Assembly (NCBI RefSeq): GCF_019278565.1
Contig: NZ_CP058988.1
Coordinates: 1,054,001 to 1,118,000, forward strand
Length of the DNA: 64,000 nt
DNA from: Cellulophaga sp. HaHa_2_95
GTDB taxonomy: Bacteria > Bacteroidota > Bacteroidia > Flavobacteriales > Flavobacteriaceae
Direction: 5' to 3'
Below the pieces are notes generated by a model, which did not search any database, had not been told where the DNA came from, and saw only the letters and a program-made list of their open reading frames with translations. Below, in pieces: positions 53,357 to 63,732 of this stretch. How positions within the stretch are numbered: the stretch's first letter is position 1; each line of letters starts with the position of its first letter. Position numbers and translations under genes: made by a program.

Positions 53357-55645
53357 ATGAATACATATATAAAACTACTAATTGCAGTACTGTTGCCTTT
53401 TGCGGCGCTTTCTCAGGATAAAGTAGAAGGAATGGTGGTTGATGGCGGTGCTATTAATACTACTTTAGGCTTACCAGGGGCAAATGTGTACTGGATGAAT
53501 TCTCAAATAGGTGTGGTGACCGATTTTGATGGAAATTTCTCAATTCCCTATGATGCACAATACCATAAGTTGATCATCAGTTATGTGGGTTTTGAATCTG
53601 ATACCTTAACTGTAGATCAACCAAGAAAAATTAAACACACATTAAATCCATCAAACGCTCTTAATGAAGTGGTGGTAAATCAAAAACGAGATGCGGTACA
53701 GAAAGCCTACTTTAGCTCACAGAATGTGGTAACTATAAATAGTGCAGAACTACTAAAAGCAGCATGTTGCAATTTATCAGAAAGTTTTGAAACCAATCCT
53801 GCTATAGACGTCAACTTCTCAGATGCATTAACGGGTACAAAGCAAATTCAAATGCTGGGGCTTACCAGTCCTTATTTATTAATTACCCAAGAGAATATTC
53901 CTATGGTGCGTGGGGCATCTCAGGCATACGGTTTAACATTTACGCCTGGTACTTGGGTAGAAAGTATTCAAATTACGAAAGGTGCGGGGAGTGTTGTTAA
54001 TGGTTATGAAAGTATTTCTGGGCAGATTAATACAGAGCTTGTAAAGCCACTTACGGATAATGCCGTTTTTGTAAATGGCTATGCCAATCAAAATGGGCGC
54101 TACGAATTAAATACGCATTTGAATAAGAAATTAACCGAAAAATGGAGTACGGGATTATATATTCATGGTAATAAACGTACGCAGAAAGAAGATAATAATG
54201 GTGATGGGTTTTTAGACGCTCCTTTGGCAAATCAAATAAATGTCATGAACCGTTGGCAATACCAAGATCCGGAGAATGGATGGGTGAGTTTTTTAAATGT
54301 GCGTTTTTTGAATGATGAAAAACAAGTAGGGCAACTTAATTTTAATCCAGATACGGATAGGGTAGACCAGAAATTTACTGCCGCTAATCAGTTGGGAGCC
54401 CCTGTGTTAAACGGAACTGAAATATGGGGAAGTGAGATTAATACCCGCCGCTTTGATACGTCTTTAAAGTTGGGCTATGTTTTCCCTGAATTACCTTTTC
54501 AAAGTGTAGGTTTTCAAACTTCGTATAGTTTGCATAAACAAGATTCATATTTTGGACTTAATACGTACGATATTACGCATGAAAGTATATATACAAATCT
54601 GCTGTTTAATTCTATTATAGGTGATACCAAAAACAAATTTAAAACTGGAGTTACCTTTGCCTATGACGGTTATGATGAAATGGTGCTTACAGATGATTAT
54701 TCTAGAGTAGATACCTCTATAGGGGCATTTTTTGAATTTAATTATGATAATTTAGATAATGTAAATCTTACTGCGGGTCTGCGGGTAGATAACCACAACC
54801 GATTAGGGACTTTTGTAACTCCGCGATTGCATGTGAGATATACCCCTTGGGAGAAAGGGAGTTTGCGAGGCTCTTTTGGTAGAGGTAAACGTGCTGCGAA
54901 TATTTTTGCTGAAAATCAACAACTTTTTGCTTCTTCAAGAACCATAAATATTACAAATGCCGGTGGAGATATATATGGTCTGGACCCTGAAGATGCCTGG
55001 AATTATGGCGTAAGCTTCTTGCAAGGGTTTACTTTTTTAGACCGCCCAGGAAATGTGAGTGTGGATTTTTATAAAACCGATTTTAAAAATCAGATTGTGG
55101 TAGATTGGGAAAATCCTCGTGAGATTTCTTTTTATAATTTAGACGGTAAAAGTAGTGCAAGTAGTTTTCAAGTAGAAGTGAATCATGAGATACTTCCTAA
55201 GTTGGAGCTTAGAACAGCCTATAAATATTATGATGTGAATACAGATTATACCGCAGGTAATTTGCAAAAACCATTACAAGCGCAACATAGATATTTTGCT
55301 AACTTAGGGTATACAACAGAAGTAAAGGAGAATGGCGCACAGTGGCGCTTTGATTATACGGTTCATGCTTTGGGTAAACAACGATTGCCAGATACTTCAT
55401 CTAATGAGGAGGCATATCAATTAGGAGCCTATGCAGATCCTTATAGCTTAATGAATGGACAGATTACCAGAGTATTTTCAAATACCTTTGAACTCTATAT
55501 AGGCGGAGAAAATTTAACCAATCATACACAGGATAATCCTGTTTTAGGTGCGGATAATCCGTTTGGCTCAAATTTTGATACTAGTATTGTGTATGCGCCG
55601 ATTATGGGACGCATGTTTTATGCGGGATTTAGATTTAAACTTTAA
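53357..55645 (+). CDS. TonB-dependent receptor of the HYC/HMA cassette
   Basis: The 762-residue outer membrane receptor has a signal peptide ending near AALSQ. A carboxypeptidase-regulatory-like domain follows (about 22-105; LGLPGANVYW, DFDGNFSIPY), then a TonB box-like LNEVVVNQ, the plug and the barrel, ending in AGFRFKL. The plug contains an unusual Cys-Cys pair in LKAACCNLSESFETN. It is shorter than SusC proteins and has no SusD partner, so it is an ordinary TonB-dependent transporter. Its neighbours point to a metal or metallophore substrate; the substrate is not shown by the sequence. Confidence 0.9.
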   Translation: MNTYIKLLIAVLLPFAALSQDKVEGMVVDGGAINTTLGLPGANVYWMNSQIGVVTDFDGNFSIPYDAQYHKLIISYVGFESDTLTVDQPRKIKHTLNPSNALNEVVVNQKRDAVQKAYFSSQNVVTINSAELLKAACCNLSESFETNPAIDVNFSDALTGTKQIQMLGLTSPYLLITQENIPMVRGASQAYGLTFTPGTWVESIQITKGAGSVVNGYESISGQINTELVKPLTDNAVFVNGYANQNGRYELNTHLNKKLTEKWSTGLYIHGNKRTQKEDNNGDGFLDAPLANQINVMNRWQYQDPENGWVSFLNVRFLNDEKQVGQLNFNPDTDRVDQKFTAANQLGAPVLNGTEIWGSEINTRRFDTSLKLGYVFPELPFQSVGFQTSYSLHKQDSYFGLNTYDITHESIYTNLLFNSIIGDTKNKFKTGVTFAYDGYDEMVLTDDYSRVDTSIGAFFEFNYDNLDNVNLTAGLRVDNHNRLGTFVTPRLHVRYTPWEKGSLRGSFGRGKRAANIFAENQQLFASSRTINITNAGGDIYGLDPEDAWNYGVSFLQGFTFLDRPGNVSVDFYKTDFKNQIVVDWENPREISFYNLDGKSSASSFQVEVNHEILPKLELRTAYKYYDVNTDYTAGNLQKPLQAQHRYFANLGYTTEVKENGAQWRFDYTVHALGKQRLPDTSSNEEAYQLGAYADPYSLMNGQITRVFSNTFELYIGGENLTNHTQDNPVLGADNPFGSNFDTSIVYAPIMGRMFYAGFRFKL

Positions 55646-55674
55646 AATAATATTATATACTAATACCTATTACT

Positions 55675-56031
55675 ATGAAAAAAATAATTTTAACAGCAGT
55701 GGTGGTTTTGATGGCTACTATTAGTTACGCTCAAGACAAGAATAAGAAAATGACTTTTGATGTAAACGGAAAGTGTGGAATGTGTAAAGAGCGCATTGAA
55801 AAAGCGGCCCTTGGCGTAAAAGGCGTGAAGTTTGCTACTTGGGACATTCCATCGCATCAATTATCGGTTATTATGGATGAGAATAAAACAGATGCTATGA
55901 AGATAAAAACGGCAATAGTGGCTGTTGGCCATGATACTAAAGAATTGAAAGCAACGGATGAGGCTTACAATAGCGTACATCCTTGTTGTTTGTATCGCGA
56001 AGATAATTCTGATGATTCTGGTCATCATTAA
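55675..56031 (+). CDS. Secreted heavy-metal-associated (HMA) domain protein
   Basis: The 118-residue protein has a signal peptide ending near ISYAQ and one HMA ferredoxin-like domain. The metal-binding loop is GKCGMCKERIEKAA (CxxC). A second Cys pair, HPCCLYRED, and a terminal His pair (DSGHH) follow the domain. It should bind soft metal ions, mainly Cu(I), in the periplasm. It lies 29 bp after the TonB-dependent receptor gene and ends the cassette before a bidirectional terminator. Confidence 0.9.
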   Translation: MKKIILTAVVVLMATISYAQDKNKKMTFDVNGKCGMCKERIEKAALGVKGVKFATWDIPSHQLSVIMDENKTDAMKIKTAIVAVGHDTKELKATDEAYNSVHPCCLYREDNSDDSGHH

Positions 56032-56070
56032 ATATATATAGTAGCTCATACGAGCTAAATTTTTGAAACT

Positions 56071-56104
56071 AAAAACGCTCCAATTTTCATTGGAGCGTTT
56101 TTTT
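56071..56104. terminator. Bidirectional terminator between the HMA gene and groEL
   Basis: The stem AAAAACGCTCCAAT / ATTGGAGCGTTTTT (14 bp) has loop TTTC and terminal A/T runs on both strands. It ends both the plus-strand cassette and the minus-strand groESL unit. Confidence 0.92.
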
Positions 56105-56126
56105 ATTTACTTGTAGTGGTTCATTA

Positions 56127-57806
<1,680 letters not shown>

Positions 57807-57863
57807 TTAATCGTATAATTTAATTTAGTAGATTTCCGGATTAAGGGAAATAAAAAAAGTAAT

Positions 57864-58142
57864 TTATATAATTGCTAAAATGTCGCTTTCACGCATCATT
57901 AAAAAGTCAGTACCTTCTAATTTAAGCTCAGTACCTGCATATTTACCATAAAGAACAGTGTCGCCAACTTTAACAGTAACAAGCTCGTCTTTAGTTCCAG
58001 GACCAACTGCAACAACTTTTCCTTTTTGAGGTTTTTCTTTTGCAGTATCCGGAATATAAAGTCCAGAAGCAGTTTTTGTTTCAGCTGCCATTGGTTCAAT
58101 AAGCACTCTATCTGCCAATGGTTTAATATTAACTTTAGCCAT
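57864..58142 (-). CDS. groES: Co-chaperonin GroES
   Basis: GroES caps the GroEL ring. The 92-residue protein shows [13 protein letters not shown], the mobile loop [18 protein letters not shown] and [15 protein letters not shown]. No CIRCE operator (TTAGCACTC-N9-GAGTGCTAA) is found upstream. Instead a 7-bp palindrome lies 44 bp before the start. The upstream neighbour secG is separated by a terminator, so groES heads its own transcript. Confidence 0.98.
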   Translation of the reverse strand: MAKVNIKPLADRVLIEPMAAETKTASGLYIPDTAKEKPQKGKVVAVGPGTKDELVTVKVGDTVLYGKYAGTELKLEGTDFLMMRESDILAII

Positions 58143-58185
58143 ATGATTAAATTTTATTAAATTAATTTTATTTTATCCATCTATT

Positions 58186-58206
58186 AATGGCAGAAATTAT
58201 GCCATT
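58186..58206. promoter_or_regulatory. Palindrome upstream of groES
   Basis: AATGGCA (58186-58192) and TGCCATT (58200-58206) form a perfect 7-bp inverted repeat with a 7-nt spacer. It is not CIRCE. Read toward groES, GG and GC are spaced by 10 nt as in -24/-12 sigma-54 promoters, but only about 8 of 11 consensus bases match. It could be an operator of a heat-shock regulator. Confidence 0.4.
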
Positions 58207-58232
58207 GCTAAATACCTGACATATTGTAAAAC

Positions 58233-58268
58233 AAAAATGCCAGCTTGTCATCCAAGCTGGCATTTTTT
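58233..58268 (-). terminator. Terminator of the miaB-to-secG operon
   Basis: The stem TGCCAGCTTG / CAAGCTGGCA has a 5-nt loop and is flanked by an A-run (58233-58237), which reads as a T-run on the minus strand after the hairpin. It lies 21 bp beyond the secG stop and just upstream of the groES control region. Confidence 0.88.
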
Positions 58269-58288
58269 AATATGTATTGTTGTATTGT

Positions 58289-58624
58289 TTATTCTGAATC
58301 AGGAGTAGAAATAGGATCTGGTAACGTATCAGGAACCGTATTTTCTATCTCACCACCTTGTAAAAGTTTAGAATCTGTTGCTGCATAATTCTCTTTCAAA
58401 GAAATGTTTGATAATAGAATTAATACGATAAGTAACGTTGCAAGAGTCCAAGTACTTTTGTCTAAAAAGTCTCCAGTCTTTTTAACTCCACCAACTACTT
58501 GGCTACCACCACCTCCTAAAGTTGAAGATAATCCTCCGCCTTTTGGGTTTTGTACCATTATAACCAGCATCAATAAAAGACTCACAATGATTATAAGGAT
58601 TAAGAATATTGTAAACGTGCTCAT
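58289..58624 (-). CDS. secG: Preprotein translocase subunit SecG
   Basis: SecG is the small accessory subunit of the SecYEG channel. The 111-residue protein has two membrane helices (about 2-23 and 55-72), the conserved MVQNPKGGGLSSTLGGGGSQ loop with the second helix after it, and an acidic Pro-rich tail typical of Bacteroidota. Its start overlaps the end of the 311-residue protein gene by 4 bp. It is the last gene of the operon and is followed by a terminator. Confidence 0.95.
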   Translation of the reverse strand: MSTFTIFLILIIIVSLLLMLVIMVQNPKGGGLSSTLGGGGSQVVGGVKKTGDFLDKSTWTLATLLIVLILLSNISLKENYAATDSKLLQGGEIENTVPDTLPDPISTPDSE

Positions 58625-59556
58625 TTATTTTCTTTTTGTATTTTTTGTACTAATTTTATTTGGTGTGCAAAGAAACTACTTTTTTCTGGATATTTCAAAC
58701 TTAAAATTTTGTAAGCTTGAATCGCTTTTTTAAACTTTTTTTGTTCCAGATATACTTTGGCTAAAGTTGCTGTCATTAACTCTGTGGGGTCAATCTTTAC
58801 AGGGTCATTGATAGGCACAGGAATTGCGTTTTTTTCTTTAGGTACAATCTTAGGGTTCTTTTCAATAAATTGATCTATTAAATCAAATTTCTTTTTTCTA
58901 GAAGCTTTTTTACCCCCGGTTTTTGGCTGTTCTTTTAGTGATTTCGGTGCTTCTTCTTCCTTGATAAGTATTTTTTGGCCTCTATCAATAGGTTTTTTAG
59001 ACGCTAATTGCATCCATTCTGTAAAAGAATACTTTTCTTTCTTCGTAAATGGGAGTGGCTCACCAATCGTTAGTTCTTCCTCTTTTTTTTTAGCATCCGC
59101 AATCGCTATGTCTATTTTAGGATCTTTAGAAGCAAATAAGGAAGGGTCTAATATTTGTTCTGCATCTTTTGAGTTTTGAGGAAGCGCTTTATCTTCTACG
59201 GTTTCGTCTAATAAAGGTTTCTTTACGGCCTCAGGAGTAATTGTTTCAAATTCAATTTCTTTTTCTTCTATTGGAGTTTGTCTCCCAGAAATACTATCTG
59301 CAATGCCGTTCAGTAAGAACTCTTTAGAAGTAATAAAATCAAATAAAACTTCACGATCTGTGGTGTACGCTGCAGTAGTTTTTAGTGCGCTATTGTATTT
59401 AAAACTATTAAGGTTTTTAAGGCCTTTTAATTGCAAAGCACGTGCAGCTTGAAAATAAGGAAACTCCTCTAGAATATCATCCAATTGATTCGTCTGCACG
59501 GGTGAGACCAATTTTTCTGGATGTTGCAAAAGATATGTAAAGTCTGATACATTCAT
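58621..59556 (-). CDS. Uncharacterised cytoplasmic protein with C-terminal TPR-like motif
   Basis: The 311-residue protein lacks a signal peptide or membrane helix. The first 95 residues form a conserved-looking folded region (FTYLLQHPEKL, FPYFQAARALQLKGLKN). A long charged, Lys/Glu-rich linker follows (about 110-230). The end is a TPR-like pair of helices (LAKVYLEQKKFKKAIQAYKI). It sits between lptE (4 bp upstream) and secG (4-bp overlap), an order common in flavobacteria. No function is known to me; a link with LPS or protein export is suggested only by position. Confidence 0.75.
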   Translation of the reverse strand: MNVSDFTYLLQHPEKLVSPVQTNQLDDILEEFPYFQAARALQLKGLKNLNSFKYNSALKTTAAYTTDREVLFDFITSKEFLLNGIADSISGRQTPIEEKEIEFETITPEAVKKPLLDETVEDKALPQNSKDAEQILDPSLFASKDPKIDIAIADAKKKEEELTIGEPLPFTKKEKYSFTEWMQLASKKPIDRGQKILIKEEEAPKSLKEQPKTGGKKASRKKKFDLIDQFIEKNPKIVPKEKNAIPVPINDPVKIDPTELMTATLAKVYLEQKKFKKAIQAYKILSLKYPEKSSFFAHQIKLVQKIQKENK

Positions 59557-59560
59557 AGGG

Positions 59561-60079
59561 TTACCAATCTGCTAATGATGCGTTGAAAATATCTTGAGTG
59601 ATACGCTCATAGATTTCTTCTAGAGCTGTTGATTTTATGGAACTATAGCTTGTGGTTGCGCCATAATCATAAAAGAAAGAAAAACGTTGATCAAAATCTA
59701 CGTCTTCTTTTTTATTGTTGAAGAACCGAACAGTTACCGTCATCGTTAGTCGGTTTTGTGCAGAGGTTTGATTTGCGGTAGCGGTCATTGGAGTAATTCT
59801 GTATTCTGTAATCTCTCCTTCATACACCAAATCACCACCAGAAGAAACTAAATCTAGGCTAGTTTGGTTTAAGATTAAATCTTGTAACTCTCTAGTGAAG
59901 TCACGATCTAAACCTGGTTCAAAGGTAGATCCTGGACTCTGGGCAGCATAATTCTGAAATAAACGCACTTCATAGGTTTTTGCGTCTCCAACATCACCCC
60001 CTGTAAAGTTGTAAATACCACATCCATTTAAGCTCAATGCTGTAAATAGAATTGCAATTAAGTAGCTTATTTTTTTCAA
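59561..60079 (-). CDS. lptE: LptE-family LPS-assembly lipoprotein
   Basis: LptE plugs and stabilises LptD in the outer membrane. The 172-residue protein has a signal with lipobox LNGC and then a short alpha/beta domain. Typical of the Bacteroidota form are GIYNFTGGD directly after the lipid-anchored Cys and the pattern LVYEGEITEYRI followed by MTVTVRFFN. It lies 41 bp after the sigma-54 activator gene and 4 bp before the 311-residue protein gene. Confidence 0.85.
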   Translation of the reverse strand: MKKISYLIAILFTALSLNGCGIYNFTGGDVGDAKTYEVRLFQNYAAQSPGSTFEPGLDRDFTRELQDLILNQTSLDLVSSGGDLVYEGEITEYRITPMTATANQTSAQNRLTMTVTVRFFNNKKEDVDFDQRFSFFYDYGATTSYSSIKSTALEEIYERITQDIFNASLADW

Positions 60080-60120
60080 TTTATTTTAATTATTAAGGTT
60101 CAATTCTGTTATAGGTCTTA

Positions 60121-61392
60121 TTACAGATCGTATTGTTTGATCTTACGGTATAAAGTACGTTCAGAGATACCCAGTTCTGCTGCCGCAGCTTTTCTTTTCC
60201 CTTTATTTCGTTCCAGAGATTTAGTAATTAATTCAATCTCTTTTTCTTGTAAAGATAGGGTTTCTTCTACTTCAATTTCTTCTGCAAAGTGGTATTTGTC
60301 CTCTACTATAGGTTTTGTGTAATTGCTTTCTGTTTGTGGTTCGGGGAGATGAAGCAATTCATTCTCTTCTTCTGTTTCATTAGAGAAATCATCATCATCA
60401 TGTTTGCCATATATTTTACGTATGAGGTTTTCATTGTCTTTCTGTACCTCTTCGCTATCGTTGTTTTTAAGTAGCTCTAGGGTTAGTTTTTTTAGATCAT
60501 TCAGATCGGCCTTCATGTCAAATAATACTTTGTAGAGTATTTCTCGTTCATTGCTAAAATCGCCGTCTTTTTTCTGTTTGTCTACTATAGCAGGAAGATT
60601 AGAGCCCCCAAAATTAGGTAAGTAGCCATTTAAGGTGGCAGCAGAAATAGTTCTGTTTTCTTCCAATACAGAAGTTTGTTCTGCAATATTTCGCAATTGG
60701 CGGATGTTACCCGGCCAGCGGTATTTTAGCAAAAGTTCTACTGCATTATCTTCTAAACGGATGGTGGGCATTTTGTATTTCTGCCCAAAATCTGATGCAA
60801 ACTTTCTGAATAGTAAGTGTATGTCTTCTTTACGTTCTCTAAGTGGCGGAAGTGCAATTTCTACCGTACTTAAACGGTAATATAAATCTTCACGGAACTT
60901 TTCTTTTTTTATGGCGTCAAACATATTAACGTTTGTAGCTGCAACTATTCGCACATTTGTTTTTTGAACTTGCGAAGACCCTACTTTTAAAAATTCACCA
61001 TTTTCTAGTACTCGAAGTAAGCGTACCTGAGTAGTTAAAGGAAGTTCTCCAACTTCATCTAAAAAGATGGTTCCGCCATCGGCAACTTCAAAATACCCGC
61101 TACGTGTAGCTGTTGCTCCTGTAAAAGCCCCTTTTTCGTGGCCAAAAAGTTCGCTATCAATAGTTCCTTCTGGGATTGCTCCGCAGTTCACAGCAATATA
61201 TTTAGCGTGTTTTCTGTGAGAGAGTGAATGTATAATTTTAGGAATAGCTTCTTTACCAACACCACTTTCACCGGTAACTAATACAGAAATATCTGTAGGC
61301 GCAACTTGTATTGCTTTTTCTATAGCACGATTAAGTTTTAAGTCGTTACCAATGATTTCAAATCGTTGTTTTGTTGCTTGTACTGATTCCAT
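60121..61392 (-). CDS. Sigma-54-dependent activator without receiver domain
   Basis: The 423-residue protein starts directly with the AAA+ domain: Walker A GESGVGKE (41-48), the sigma-54 contact loop GAFTGA (88-93), Walker B GGTIFLDE (107-114) and the arginine-finger region [10 protein letters not shown] long acidic low-complexity linker (about 290-385) precedes a Fis-type HTH ([22 protein letters not shown]). With no N-terminal receiver, GAF or PAS domain, activity must be set by level or by a partner, as for PspF. It lies 9 bp after miaB in the operon with lptE and secG. Confidence 0.92.
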   Translation of the reverse strand: MESVQATKQRFEIIGNDLKLNRAIEKAIQVAPTDISVLVTGESGVGKEAIPKIIHSLSHRKHAKYIAVNCGAIPEGTIDSELFGHEKGAFTGATATRSGYFEVADGGTIFLDEVGELPLTTQVRLLRVLENGEFLKVGSSQVQKTNVRIVAATNVNMFDAIKKEKFREDLYYRLSTVEIALPPLRERKEDIHLLFRKFASDFGQKYKMPTIRLEDNAVELLLKYRWPGNIRQLRNIAEQTSVLEENRTISAATLNGYLPNFGGSNLPAIVDKQKKDGDFSNEREILYKVLFDMKADLNDLKKLTLELLKNNDSEEVQKDNENLIRKIYGKHDDDDFSNETEEENELLHLPEPQTESNYTKPIVEDKYHFAEEIEVEETLSLQEKEIELITKSLERNKGKRKAAAAELGISERTLYRKIKQYDL

Positions 61393-61401
61393 TTTAAAAT
61401 C

Positions 61402-62844
61402 TTAATTATCTGCTAGTTCAATAGCCTCGCCAAGTAAAGTAGCAGAGGTGCAATCGGTTATTTTTACGCGTACTAAATCGCCTATAGTGTAATTTCCTTT
61501 AGCGAAAATTACTACGGCATTTTGAGAATTTCTTCCCATCCAATCTTGGTCCGATTTTTTTGAGGAACCTTCAATTAAAACTTCTTCAATTTTACCTAAA
61601 TGTTGTCTGGTTTTTATATGTCCGTTTTCTCTTTGAACGGCAATTATTTCTGCAAGACGTCTCTTTTTTACTTCCTCAGGAACATCATCTTCTAATTTAC
61701 GTGCAGCCATGGTTCCAGGACGTTCTGAGTAAGAGTACATATATCCAAAATCATACTGTACGCGTTTTAGAACATCAAGTGTTGCTTGGTGGTCTTCTTC
61801 TGTTTCTGTAGGGAAACCAGAAATCATATCTTGTGATATGGCGCAATCTGGTAAAATTCTTCTAATATTATCAATGAGCGCTATATATTCTTCGATAGTG
61901 TGTAATCGATTCATTTCTTTTAAAATGCGGTTACTGCCACTTTGTACCGGTAAATGAATATGGTTACAGATGTTTTTGTGCTTTGCGACAGTTTCAATAA
62001 CATCAAGTGTCATATCTTGAGGATTAGAGGTAGAAAAGCGAATTCGCATTTTCGGAAATTTTTTCGCTACGGTATCCAAAAGGGCAGAAAAATTTACAGC
62101 CGTTGCTTTTTGCATGTCTGTTGCTTTTTCAAACTCTTTTTTTAAGCCGCCACCGTACCATAGGTAACTATCTACGTTTTGTCCTAAAAGTGTAATCTCT
62201 TTGAAGTTTTTATCATGAAGGTCTTGAATCTCTTTTAAGATAGATTGTGGTTCTCTGCTTCGTTCACGTCCGCGAGTAAAAGGAACTACGCAAAAAGTAC
62301 ACATGTTATCGCATCCTCTCGTGATAGATACAAATGCGCTTACACCATTACTTTGTAAGCGAACTGGACTTATGTCTCCATAAGTTTCTTCTTTAGATAA
62401 AATTACATTCACGGCATCTCTACCCTCATCAATCTCTTGGATTAAATTAGGCAGGTCTTTGTAGGCGTCTGGGCCTACAACCATATCTACAATCTTTTCT
62501 TCTTCAAGAAATTTACTCTTTAAGCGCTCTGCCATACAACCTAAAACACCCACCTTCATATGAGGGCGTGTTTTTTTTACAGCATTGAATTTTTCTAAAC
62601 GCTTACGAACAGTAAGCTCTGCTTTTTCTCGAATAGAACAGGTATTCACTAAAACAAGATCTGCTTCTTCTAAAATTTGAGTAGTATCAAATCCTTCTTT
62701 AGAAAGAATTGAAGCAACAACCTCACTGTCAGAAAAATTCATGGCGCACCCGTAACTTTCAATATAAAGTTTGCGAGTATTTCCAGTAATTTTATCAAGA
62801 GCAATAGATTGTCCTTGGTTTTCTTCATTCATAATTTTCTCCAT
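61402..62844 (-). CDS. miaB: tRNA-2-methylthio-N6-dimethylallyladenosine synthase
   Basis: MiaB adds the methylthio group to i6A37 of tRNAs reading UNN codons, such as the tRNA-Phe in this window. The 480-residue protein has the UPF0004 domain with its three cluster cysteines ([35 protein letters not shown]), the radical SAM motif GCDNMCTFC and a C-terminal TRAM domain ([14 protein letters not shown] to the end). A canonical promoter lies 39 bp upstream. An alternative ATG at 62832 would remove four residues. Confidence 0.96.
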   Translation of the reverse strand: MEKIMNEENQGQSIALDKITGNTRKLYIESYGCAMNFSDSEVVASILSKEGFDTTQILEEADLVLVNTCSIREKAELTVRKRLEKFNAVKKTRPHMKVGVLGCMAERLKSKFLEEEKIVDMVVGPDAYKDLPNLIQEIDEGRDAVNVILSKEETYGDISPVRLQSNGVSAFVSITRGCDNMCTFCVVPFTRGRERSREPQSILKEIQDLHDKNFKEITLLGQNVDSYLWYGGGLKKEFEKATDMQKATAVNFSALLDTVAKKFPKMRIRFSTSNPQDMTLDVIETVAKHKNICNHIHLPVQSGSNRILKEMNRLHTIEEYIALIDNIRRILPDCAISQDMISGFPTETEEDHQATLDVLKRVQYDFGYMYSYSERPGTMAARKLEDDVPEEVKKRRLAEIIAVQRENGHIKTRQHLGKIEEVLIEGSSKKSDQDWMGRNSQNAVVIFAKGNYTIGDLVRVKITDCTSATLLGEAIELADN

Positions 62845-62882
62845 GTACTATGATAATCAACAGAATATTTTTCTTAGGATTG

Positions 62883-62915
62883 CAAAGATAAGATTTTTAC
62901 GAGTGTTCTGTCAAA
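62883..62915 (-). promoter_or_regulatory. Promoter of the miaB-to-secG operon
   Basis: On the minus strand the -7 box is TATCTTTG (62883-62890) and the -33 element TTTG (62912-62915), with 21 nt between. The miaB ATG is 39 bp downstream. The -7 box is identical with those of the rhodanese cassette and mvaA. Confidence 0.65.
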
Positions 62916-62997
62916 TTGGCAGTTAAAAATTAGTGAAATTTGTGATCAAGATTAATTTTATGAAATTTAACCTCACAATATAATTGCGCTATTGAAA

Positions 62998-63666
62998 ATG
63001 AAAGAAGAAGAAAATCAATCGAATAAAAAAAGATGGCCAACTAAGGCTGTTATGGCTCAGATTTATGAAGAACATTTGTGGGGGGGTCAAGAGTTTGATT
63101 TTTATTCCGGTGAAGGTTCTCATGATGAAGCGATTATTACACCTTATATAAAGGAGGTATCGGCGTTTTTAAAATCTTTTGATAAACCGCTTGTGGTTTG
63201 TGATGTGGGTTGTGGCGATTTTAATATTGGAAAGCAACTCTTAGCCTATGCCTATAAGTATATTGCTGTAGATATTGTTCCTGCTTTAATTGAAAGGAAT
63301 AAAATAAAATTTAAGGATGATAAATTAAGTTTCTTATGTTTAGATATCTGTAAAGAAGATTTGCCTGTGGCCGATTGTATTTTTGTGAGGCAAGTGTTGC
63401 AGCATCTTTCCAATTCTGAAATCCAATCTTTTCTGTCTAAGCTAAAAAGTTATAAATATGTGGTGCTTACAGAACATGTTCCGCTAGGAAATTTTGTGCC
63501 CAATAAAGATATGGTAACCAGTATGGGGAACCGTGTTAAGAAAAATAGTGGTGTAGCTATTTTGGAACCCCCATTTAACTTTAAGGCTTTAACTTCCTAT
63601 GTATTGGTACAGGTTGTTTTGAAAGATGCTAATAGCATCCAAACCGTGGTGTATCAAAATTTTTAA
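62998..63666 (+). CDS. Class I SAM-dependent methyltransferase
   Basis: From the ATG at 62998 (a TTG lies 6 bp upstream) the product is 222 residues. Motif I is CDVGCGDFNIG, the acidic end of strand 2 is IAVDIVP, and the post-motif is DCIFVRQVLQHLSN, as in Methyltransf_25-like enzymes. There is no Cys set as in ArsM, so it is not a good candidate for the missing arsenite methyltransferase. It stands alone, divergent from miaB. The substrate is unknown. Confidence 0.82.
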   Translation: MKEEENQSNKKRWPTKAVMAQIYEEHLWGGQEFDFYSGEGSHDEAIITPYIKEVSAFLKSFDKPLVVCDVGCGDFNIGKQLLAYAYKYIAVDIVPALIERNKIKFKDDKLSFLCLDICKEDLPVADCIFVRQVLQHLSNSEIQSFLSKLKSYKYVVLTEHVPLGNFVPNKDMVTSMGNRVKKNSGVAILEPPFNFKALTSYVLVQVVLKDANSIQTVVYQNF

Positions 63667-63732
63667 TTTTTTTCGCAACCATTAGGACAATTAAGTATCT
63701 ATCTGGTAACCAACTCATAAAATGAGAACCTC

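Noticed and set aside
62998..63666. Methyltransferase as the missing ArsM
   Set aside because: It lacks the cysteine set of arsenite methyltransferases, lies 55 kb from the cassette and looks like a generic small class I enzyme.
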